Part shown: positions 1-5,067 of the stretch, in pieces | How positions within the stretch are numbered: the stretch's first letter is position 1 | How the letters are laid out: the number at the start of each line of letters is the position of its first letter | Assembly: GCA_903923345.1 (NCBI GenBank) | Contig: CAIXXI010000502.1 | Coordinates: 1-7,462, forward strand | DNA length: 7,462 nt | Direction: 5' to 3' | Origin: an uncultured Burkholderiales bacterium | Lineage (GTDB): Bacteria > Pseudomonadota > Gammaproteobacteria > Burkholderiales > Burkholderiaceae_E | Translations under genes and position numbers: made by a program | The notes under the pieces: generated by a model | What the model saw: the letters and a program-made list of their open reading frames with translations, nothing else | The model's database searches: none | What the model was told of the DNA's origin: nothing

Positions 1-797
1 ACCCCGGGCGCTTCGCCGGTGGCATAGGCCGCACGCAGTCGACCCGGCGACAGCAGGGCGCGCACCACTGCACCCAGCGCATTGCCGCCGAAGGTGTCGG
101 TCAGCCGCTCGAGCCAGGGCGGCACGTCCATGCGCTGCTCATCGGGCGGCAGTTTGGGGGCGACCTTCGGGTCGATGATCGCCCAGCCGATCACATAGAC
201 GAAGTACAGGAAGGCGAGGAAGAACCCGGGCACCATCGCCGCCGCGTACAGCTTGACCACCGACTGCCCGGCCACCGCCGCGTAGACGATGATCATCACC
301 GACGGCGGGATCAGGATGCCCAGTGTGCCTCCAGCGGTGATCACGCCCGCGGCAAGCCGGGTGTCGTAGCCGGCCTTGAGCATCGGGCGCATGGCAATCA
401 CGCCCATCAGCACGACCACCGCACCGACGATGCCGCTGGCAATACCCCAGAAGGTGCACACCAGCAGGGTCGCCACCGCCAGCGACGCCGGCAGCCGGCG
501 AAAGGACAGCTGAACCGCCTTGAACATCTTGTCGACCAGCGCCGCGCGCTCGATGACATAGCCCATCAGCACGAACAGCGGGATCGACAGCAACGTGTCG
601 TTGGTCATGCCGCCGTAGGTTCGCTGCACCATCAGGTCGAAGACATGGTTGGACACCATGCTTTGAGCCGGATCGAAATAGGCGATGAAGCCGAACAGCA
701 TGCCCAGGCCCATCAGGGTGAAGGCTGTCGGAAAGCCCATCATGATCGCGACCACGATCAGTCCGAGCATGAGCAGACCCAGATATCCGCTGGTCAT
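1..797 (-). CDS. dctM: TRAP transporter large permease subunit DctM (3' end missing)
   Basis: This is the 12-13-helix, transport-catalysing membrane subunit of a TRAP carrier, which imports organic acids using a Na+ or H+ gradient. The frame stays open from an ATG at 797-795 to the window edge, giving 265 codons with no stop, so the gene is cut rather than broken. The N-terminus is a hydrophobic helix followed by the MGFPTAF motif (about residues 20-26). Further family signs are LLSIPLFVLMGYVIE near residues 70-84 and GGTLGILIPPS at about 156-166. A hydrophilic stretch around residues 208-245 (DPKVAPKLPPDEQ onward) looks like the long cytoplasmic loop of the FcbT3-type branch (COG4664). The start is supported by a strong ribosome binding site and by an ATGA overlap with the dctQ stop, indicating translational coupling. 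Family assignment is firm; the substrate is unknown. Confidence 0.93.
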   Translation of the reverse strand, partial: MTSGYLGLLMLGLIVVAIMMGFPTAFTLMGLGMLFGFIAYFDPAQSMVSNHVFDLMVQRTYGGMTNDTLLSIPLFVLMGYVIERAALVDKMFKAVQLSFRRLPASLAVATLLVCTFWGIASGIVGAVVVLMGVIAMRPMLKAGYDTRLAAGVITAGGTLGILIPPSVMIIVYAAVAGQSVVKLYAAAMVPGFFLAFLYFVYVIGWAIIDPKVAPKLPPDEQRMDVPPWLERLTDTFGGNALGAVVRALLSPGRLRAAYATGEAPG

Positions 798-1504
798 CGC
801 GCACCTCCCTGGCCATGACCGGAATTCGGTTGGCCTGCTGCATTTTCAGCCGCACCGCTCAAGCGGCCGTGCGCCGCCTGCTCGATGTCCTGCACATTCT
901 CGATCGCCGAGCGACGCGCCTCGTCGTCCACGAAGGTCGAGTGCTCGAGCTGGTCCTTGACCACATCGATCTCCTCGACGTCGGTGAGCCGCTCCGGCCA
1001 GGCGCCAGTCCGCAGACACACCACGCAGCGCACGACTTCGGCCACCCCCTGAAGCAGCACCAGTGCGCCGGCCAGCGGAATCACCGACTTGAACCAGTAC
1101 AGCGGCGGCCCATTGGCGGTGATGCTCGAGTGCTCGCGAATCGCCCAGCTCGAGCCGGCGTAATCCCAACCGGCGTAGAGCAGCGCAATGATCCCGGGGA
1201 AAAAGAACAGAAAATAGAGCACGAGGTCGAAGCCGGCCTGACGGCGAGGCGACATCGATCCGTACAGAAAATCGCCTCGGACATGCCCGTCCTGCGCCAG
1301 CGTGTAGGCGCCGGTCAGCATGAACAGGGTTCCGTACATCATCACGCTGAGCTCAAAGCCCCACTGACTCGGGCTGTTCAGCGCATAGCGTCGGAACACT
1401 TCGGCGCAGACCAGCACGGTCAGCGCAATCAGCAGCCATGAAGCCGCCTTGCCGACCGCCGTACTGATCCGGTCGATGGTGAAGAGAAAGGATTGGGTCG
1501 TCAT
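794..1504 (-). CDS. dctQ: TRAP transporter small permease subunit DctQ
   Basis: This is the small membrane subunit of the TRAP carrier; it pairs with DctM and is needed for docking of the periplasmic binding protein. The product is 236 aa from ATG 1504-1502. The frame extends to a TTG at 1546, but that codon abuts a strong stem-loop, and the ATG gives the usual short N-terminus. Four hydrophobic segments are visible at about residues 21-38, 50-69, 92-112 and 138-163. The first loop holds the family pattern RRYALNSPSQWGFE, followed by AYTLAQDGHVRGDF after helix 2. After helix 4 there is a hydrophilic, acidic tail of roughly 65 residues (172-236) ending in a Gly/Asn/Gln-rich stretch; many DctQ proteins stop soon after helix 4. 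The ribosome binding site is poor (GGATGA at best), suggesting low or coupled translation. The stop overlaps the dctM start (ATGA at 794-797). Confidence 0.92.
   Translation of the reverse strand: MTTQSFLFTIDRISTAVGKAASWLLIALTVLVCAEVFRRYALNSPSQWGFELSVMMYGTLFMLTGAYTLAQDGHVRGDFLYGSMSPRRQAGFDLVLYFLFFFPGIIALLYAGWDYAGSSWAIREHSSITANGPPLYWFKSVIPLAGALVLLQGVAEVVRCVVCLRTGAWPERLTDVEEIDVVKDQLEHSTFVDDEARRSAIENVQDIEQAAHGRLSGAAENAAGQPNSGHGQGGAR
802..810 (-). promoter_or_regulatory. Ribosome binding site of dctM
   Basis: Read on the minus strand the sequence is AGGGAGGTG, with the GGAGG core six bases before the dctM ATG. It lies inside the last codons of dctQ. It is the strongest Shine-Dalgarno match in the window together with that of dctP, and it fixes the dctM start. 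Confidence 0.85.
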
Positions 1505-1512
1505 TGAATCAT

Positions 1513-1526
1513 CCAGGCACCAGGCA
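1513..1526. repeat. Tandem 7-bp repeat in the dctQ leader
   Basis: CCAGGCA occurs twice with no gap (1513-1519 and 1520-1526). On the transcribed strand this reads TGCCTGG TGCCTGG, ending nine bases before the dctQ ATG. It occupies the place where a ribosome binding site would be expected. It may be chance; no function can be assigned. Confidence 0.5.
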
Positions 1527-1547
1527 TCCTGCGGTGCATCAAGCAAA

Positions 1548-1572
1548 CCGGCCGGGCACTGGGCCCGGCCGG
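1548..1572 (-). terminator. Strong stem-loop between dctP and dctQ (attenuator or partial terminator)
   Basis: A perfect 10-bp inverted repeat, CCGGCCGGGC (1548-1557) and GCCCGGCCGG (1563-1572), encloses a 5-nt loop. In the minus-strand transcript it begins 35 nt after the dctP stop and is followed by TTTGCTT, a short and interrupted U-rich run. The shape is that of a weak intrinsic terminator or an RNA-stabilising hairpin. Placed after the binding-protein gene and before the two membrane subunits, it would favour high DctP and lower DctQM output, as is common in binding-protein-dependent transport operons. The structure is certain from the sequence; the effect is inferred. Confidence 0.75.
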
Positions 1573-1607
1573 ATCATACGGTGAAGCGATCAGCTCAAGG
1601 CAGACAA

Positions 1608-2720
1608 TCAGCCCTTCTTGCCGAAGTAGTGATTGAAGGCCATGCGACGGCTCACGTTGGTGTCCATATCCCAACGCACGGTCCGCTCAGCGAACGAGCG
1701 TTGCGACGCCACGATCTGCTTGAACAGAACATTGTCCTCGGCCTTCTTGGCGACCACTTCGTCGTAGATCTGCAGCTGCTTTTGCAGAACGGCGTCCGGG
1801 GTCTTGTAGAACTTCACGCCCTGCTTGGTCTGCAGCTCGGTGTAGTCCTTGGAATAGCGGTCGACCGCCTTCCAGGACATGTCGGCCGACGCAGCCTCGA
1901 CTGCATTGTCGATGATCGCTTTCATCTTGGGCGGCAGCGCGTCGAGCTTGGCCTTGTTGAAGAGGATCTCGAACTGCTCAGCGTTCTGGTGATAGCTCTG
2001 CAGCATGCAGACCTTCGAGACGTCCGGAAAGCCCAGGATGCGGTCAGAGGTGGCGTTGTTGAACTCGGCCGCATCCAGCAGGCCGCGGTCCATCGCGGGG
2101 ATGATTTCACCGCCCGGCAGCGCATTGACCGCCGCGCCCAGCGCGGTGAAGACGTCGATCGAGATACCGACCGTGCGGAACTTCAGGCCCTTGATGTCCT
2201 CGGCCTTGGAGACCGGCTTCTTGAACCAGCCCAGCGGCTGGGTGGGCATCGGGCCGTAGAGGTAGGAGTAGACATTGGCGCCGACGGCCTCATAGACCTT
2301 GCTCAGCAGCTCCTTGCCACCGCCGTACTTGTGCCAGGACAACAGCATGTTGGAGTCCATGCCGTAGGCCGGACCCGATCCCCACAGCGCGAGCGCATTG
2401 TTCTTGCCGTAGTGATAGACGAGCACGCCATGGCCGCCATCGAGCGTGCCCTTGGAGACCGCGTCGAGCAGACCGAATGCGGGAACGACCGAACCCGCCG
2501 GCAGCACTTCGATCTTCAGCTCGCCGCCGGTCATGTCATTGACCTTCTTGGCGAAGTCATTGGCGTATTCGTGGAAGATGTCTTTGGCCGGCCAGGTGCT
2601 CTGGAAGCGCAGAGAGGTGGTCTGCGCCTTGACGATGGCCGGAAAGCCCAGGGCGGCGACGCCCGAAGCGGCACCTGCGGTTGCGATGAATTTGCGGCGT
2701 TTGCCGAGGGTCGAATCCAT
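1608..2720 (-). CDS. dctP: TRAP transporter periplasmic substrate-binding protein DctP (FcbT1/TakP-like)
   Basis: This is the periplasmic receptor that captures the substrate and delivers it to DctQM. The 370-aa product starts with a twin-arginine signal: K7-R8-R9-K10-F11 followed by an Ala/Gly-rich hydrophobic stretch, with probable cleavage after VKA (residue 32). Export of a folded protein by Tat is therefore expected. The mature part shows GGHGVLVYHYGK (95-106), GLKFR (178-182, whose Arg is the position that contacts the substrate carboxylate in TRAP receptors), PGGEI (202-206) and DAAEFNNATSDR (216-227). These place it in the FcbT1-like group (COG4663), which includes receptors for 2-oxo acids, lactate and chlorobenzoate. 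The substrate cannot be decided here. A good ribosome binding site supports the start. A 109-nt gap separates it from trkA, so it may have its own promoter. Confidence 0.93.
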   Translation of the reverse strand: MDSTLGKRRKFIATAGAASGVAALGFPAIVKAQTTSLRFQSTWPAKDIFHEYANDFAKKVNDMTGGELKIEVLPAGSVVPAFGLLDAVSKGTLDGGHGVLVYHYGKNNALALWGSGPAYGMDSNMLLSWHKYGGGKELLSKVYEAVGANVYSYLYGPMPTQPLGWFKKPVSKAEDIKGLKFRTVGISIDVFTALGAAVNALPGGEIIPAMDRGLLDAAEFNNATSDRILGFPDVSKVCMLQSYHQNAEQFEILFNKAKLDALPPKMKAIIDNAVEAASADMSWKAVDRYSKDYTELQTKQGVKFYKTPDAVLQKQLQIYDEVVAKKAEDNVLFKQIVASQRSFAERTVRWDMDTNVSRRMAFNHYFGKKG

Positions 2721-2724
2721 GGAG

Positions 2725-2730
2725 TCTCCT
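2725..2730 (-). promoter_or_regulatory. Ribosome binding site of dctP
   Basis: The minus strand reads AGGAGA, with AGGAG ending five bases before the ATG at 2720. It is a near-ideal site and fits high expression of a binding protein. Confidence 0.85.
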
Positions 2731-2744
2731 GTGGTGGGAGCGGA

Positions 2745-2750
2745 ATATTA
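2745..2750 (-). promoter_or_regulatory. Possible -10 element of a dctP promoter
   Basis: The 109-nt gap between trkA and dctP (2721-2829) contains TAATAT on the minus strand, close to the sigma-70 -10 consensus. It would give a leader of about 18 nt running into the dctP ribosome binding site. The matching -35 region (around CTCCCG, 17 bases upstream) is poor, so any promoter would be weak or activator-dependent. No sigma-54 pattern (GG and GC at the right spacing) is seen. A small inverted repeat CTCGG/CCGAG (2766-2770, 2779-2783) lies just upstream of the -35 zone and could be an operator. Weak evidence. Confidence 0.25.
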
Positions 2751-2829
2751 GGCGCTCATGACAGGCTCGGGAGGATTTCCGAGTGCTCCACCCCGTCATT
2801 CGCGATAGAGAGCGGCGTCTTGCGACCGT

Positions 2830-4221
2830 TCAGAAAAAACCGACGCTGACCTGAAACAGCTTCTCCAGCCGTGGAATCATGCGGCGATTCGAGACAAAAA
2901 CGATCACATGGTCTTCCGGCTCGACCACCGTGTCGTGGTGTGCAATCACCACCTCGAATTTGCCGGCACCGCGCTCTCGGACCATGGCGCCGATGATCGC
3001 ACCCTCGGGCAGGTCAATCTGTTCGATGCGCCGCCCGACCACCTTGCTCGAGCGGGAATCGCCATGGGCGATGATTTCCAGCGCTTCGGCCGCGCCCCGG
3101 CGCAATGAATGCACGGCGACCACATCACCGCGGCGGATGTGCTTGAGCAGCTCGCCCAGGGTGGCCTGTGCCGGGACGATCGCAATGTCGATGCGCCCGC
3201 CCTCGACCAGATCGGCATAGGCCCGACGGTTGACCAGCGCGATCACCCGTGATGCGCCCATCTTCTTGGCCAGCAGCGAGGACATGATGTTGCCCTCGTC
3301 ATCCGAGGTGAGCGCACAGAACAGGTCCATGTCGCGCACGCTTTCTTCTTCGAGCAGGTCCTCGTCGGTGGCATCGCCATGCAGGACCAGCACCGAGGCG
3401 GGCAATTCGGCGGCCAGCGCCTCGCAGCGCTTCAGATCGGACTCAATGACTCGAACATCCAGGCGTTCGGCCAGCCGTCGGGCCAGCCTCGAACCGATGC
3501 GACCGCCTCCGGCCAGCATCACCCGCTTGACCGGCCGGTCCATCTTGCGCAGTTCGGTCAGCACCGTCCGGATGTGCTCGGTGGCGGCCAGAAAGAACAC
3601 TTCGTCGCCCGGCTCGATCAGGGTATCGCCGTCGGGGTAGATGGTGGTGTCGCCGCGAAAGATCGCCACGATGCGGGAATCGATGGTCGGCATGTGAGCG
3701 CGGATCTCGCGGATCGGGCGCTGCACGAGTTGCCCGCCGGCATAGGCCCGCACCGCGATCAGGCTGACCCAGCCGCCAGCGAATTCCAGCACCTGAAGCG
3801 CTTCCGGAAATTCCACCAGACGGGCGATCGTGTCGGTGACCGCCTTTTCCGGGACGATCAGATGATCGACCGAAAACGCGCCCTCACCGACCAGCTCGGG
3901 ATGGTCCTGGAACTCGGAAGACCGCACCCGCGCAATCCGCGTGGGCACATTGAATGACTGCGCGGCCAGGTGGCAGGCGACCAGGTTGGTTTCGTCGCTG
4001 TGGGTGGTCGCAATCAGCATGTCCGAGTCTTCGGCAGCAGCGGCGCGCAGCACCGATGGCAAGGCGCCGTTGCCGGTCACCGTGCGCAGATCGAAGCGTT
4101 CCTGCAGGCTGGCGAGCCGGGCCGGATCGGTGTCGACCACCGTGATGTCGTTCTGCTCGGAGACCAGACTCTCGGCCAGCGATTCGCCGACCCGGCCTGC
4201 ACCCAGGATGAGGATCTTCAA
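2830..4221 (-). CDS. trkA: Trk system potassium uptake regulatory subunit TrkA
   Basis: This is the cytoplasmic, nucleotide-binding subunit that gates the TrkH/TrkG potassium channel at the inner membrane. The 463-aa product matches the length of E. coli TrkA (458 aa). It has the duplicated RCK layout. The first Rossmann half has MKILILGAGRVG at 1-12 (GxGxxG at 7-12) and an acidic VVDTD at 28-32, followed by a TrkA-C part at about 140-225. The second half has GGGRIG at 238-243 and VIESD at 258-262, then a second TrkA-C part at about 370-453. The start is TTG at 4221-4219: translation upstream of it does not resemble TrkA, and MKILILGAG is the family N-terminus. The start lies 7 nt after the ntrX stop, with only GAAG as a ribosome binding site, so translational coupling to ntrX is likely. 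No trkH or trkG follows; the channel must be encoded elsewhere. Confidence 0.93.
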   Translation of the reverse strand: MKILILGAGRVGESLAESLVSEQNDITVVDTDPARLASLQERFDLRTVTGNGALPSVLRAAAAEDSDMLIATTHSDETNLVACHLAAQSFNVPTRIARVRSSEFQDHPELVGEGAFSVDHLIVPEKAVTDTIARLVEFPEALQVLEFAGGWVSLIAVRAYAGGQLVQRPIREIRAHMPTIDSRIVAIFRGDTTIYPDGDTLIEPGDEVFFLAATEHIRTVLTELRKMDRPVKRVMLAGGGRIGSRLARRLAERLDVRVIESDLKRCEALAAELPASVLVLHGDATDEDLLEEESVRDMDLFCALTSDDEGNIMSSLLAKKMGASRVIALVNRRAYADLVEGGRIDIAIVPAQATLGELLKHIRRGDVVAVHSLRRGAAEALEIIAHGDSRSSKVVGRRIEQIDLPEGAIIGAMVRERGAGKFEVVIAHHDTVVEPEDHVIVFVSNRRMIPRLEKLFQVSVGFF

Positions 4222-4228
4222 GTGTTCT

Positions 4229-4993
4229 TCATGATTGGACCTGTGCACCCCTGCGATAGGTGCCCTTCGACAGGTCGATGCCGAGCTGCTTGAGCTTGCG
4301 GTACAGGTGGGTCCGCTCAAGGCCGGTCTTTTCGGCCACCCGGGTCATCGAGCCGTGCTCGCGCGACAGGTGGTGTTCGAAATATGCCCGCTCGAATGCA
4401 TCGCGCGCCTCGCGCAGTGGCAAATCAAGCGGCAACTCCCGGGCCGTGCCCGGTTGGCCATTGGGGCTTGCAACCGGCGCGGTCAGGAAGGTGGCCGCCG
4501 GGGACGCCAGCGCCATCGGCTGGCCCACCGGCATCAGGGTGATCGGACCGGAGCCGCCCGTCTGGGCCGCCATGGGCCGATACGACTGCGGCGCAACCGT
4601 GGGCATGGCGCGGGCGGCTGCCTTGGCGCGTCCACGCGCCAGCCCCTGCTCGACCGCCTTGAGCAGCTTTTGCAGCGAGATGGGTTTTTCCAGGAAATCG
4701 AGCGCGCCGATCCGGGTGGCCTCGACCGCGGTGTCGATGGTGGCATGGCCGGACATCATGATCACCGGCATGTCGAGCTTGCCCGCCGCAGCCCACTCCT
4801 TGAGCAGCGTGACGCCGTCGGTGTCGGGCATCCAGATATCGAGCAGAACCAGGTCGACCGGATTCAGTTCACGGGCCTCGCGAGCCTGTCGGGCGTTTTC
4901 AGCCAGCAGGACCGTGTGGCCCTCATCGCCGAGAATTTCGGACAGCAACTCACGGATGCCGATTTCGTCGTCTACGACCAGGATGTCTGCCAT
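4229..4993 (-). CDS. ntrX: NtrX-like response regulator without AAA+ domain (receiver plus Fis-type HTH)
   Basis: This is the probable phosphorylation partner of the neighbouring NtrY kinase and a DNA-binding transcription regulator. The 254-aa product has a complete receiver domain at 1-120: acidic pair D8/D9, phospho-acceptor D52 (LVLLDIWMPD), S81 and K103 in FLEKP. Residues 121-188 form an Ala/Pro/Met-rich linker without domain signs. Residues about 190-240 form a Fis-type helix-turn-helix (FERAYFEHHL, then GSMTRVAEKTGLERTHLYRK). Canonical NtrX is about 450 aa with a central AAA+ sigma-54 activation domain; here Walker A, Walker B and GAFTGA are all absent and the frame is intact. It therefore probably acts by direct repression or sigma-70 contact, in the manner of RegA/PrrA, which share this layout. 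The name ntrX rests on the NtrY neighbour and on the receiver and HTH sequence. AAGGA before the ATG supports the start. Confidence 0.82.
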   Translation of the reverse strand: MADILVVDDEIGIRELLSEILGDEGHTVLLAENARQAREARELNPVDLVLLDIWMPDTDGVTLLKEWAAAGKLDMPVIMMSGHATIDTAVEATRIGALDFLEKPISLQKLLKAVEQGLARGRAKAAARAMPTVAPQSYRPMAAQTGGSGPITLMPVGQPMALASPAATFLTAPVASPNGQPGTARELPLDLPLREARDAFERAYFEHHLSREHGSMTRVAEKTGLERTHLYRKLKQLGIDLSKGTYRRGAQVQS

Positions 4994-4997
4994 GGAT

Positions 4998-5002
4998 TCC
5001 TT
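4998..5002 (-). promoter_or_regulatory. Ribosome binding site of ntrX
   Basis: AAGGA on the minus strand ends four bases before the ntrX ATG (4993-4991) and fixes that start. Confidence 0.75.
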
Positions 5003-5007
5003 GCTCT

Positions 5008-5020
5008 TGACACGGTGTCA
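5008..5020. repeat. Palindrome TGACAC-n-GTGTCA in the ntrX leader
   Basis: A perfect 6-1-6 inverted repeat sits five bases upstream of the ntrX ribosome binding site. Its size fits an operator for a dimeric regulator, possibly NtrX itself. As RNA it could form only an implausibly tight loop, so a DNA-binding role is more likely. No regulator can be named from the sequence. Confidence 0.45.
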
Positions 5021-5021
5021 G

Positions 5022-5039
5022 GCGACCCTTAAGCGACCC
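5022..5039. repeat. Direct repeat GCGACCC x2 with 11-bp period upstream of ntrX
   Basis: GCGACCC occurs at 5022-5028 and 5033-5039, separated by TTAA, so the copies lie about one helical turn apart on the same DNA face. The 8-bp palindrome GAGCGCTC (5040-5047) follows directly. With the palindrome at 5008-5020, nearly the whole 74-nt ntrY-ntrX spacer is made of small repeats, suggesting a regulatory region. I see no convincing -35/-10 pair in it. Confidence 0.4.
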
Positions 5040-5067
5040 GAGCGCTCAAGAGTGTTGTGCGCAAGCG

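Noticed and set aside
139..855. 238-aa minus-strand frame overlapping dctM and dctQ
   Set aside because: It is out of frame with dctM, which encodes a clear membrane permease from 797 to the edge. This frame's product is Arg/His/Gly-rich with no helices.
2721..2829. Sigma-54 promoter upstream of dctP
   Set aside because: No TGGCAC-N5-TTGC-like pattern is present; the nearest string (TGGAGCACTCGG) lacks the GC element at the right distance.
1449..2849. 466-aa plus-strand open frame opposite dctP
   Set aside because: It runs antisense across dctP, both flanking spacers and into trkA, with repetitive Leu/Arg/Gly/Asp composition and no recognisable domain. It is a shadow of the binding-protein gene.
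2830..2860. Possible intrinsic terminator at the trkA 3' end (T6 run inside the last codons)
   Set aside because: The run of six T is part of the GFF codons. The only upstream stem I find is a 4-bp GCTG/CAGC pair with an 8-nt loop, too weak to call.
4229..4993. Frameshift or deletion artefact explaining the missing AAA+ domain of NtrX
   Set aside because: The frame is continuous from a good ribosome site to a stop adjoining trkA. The linker has normal codon use and no leftover Walker or GAFTGA pieces in other frames.
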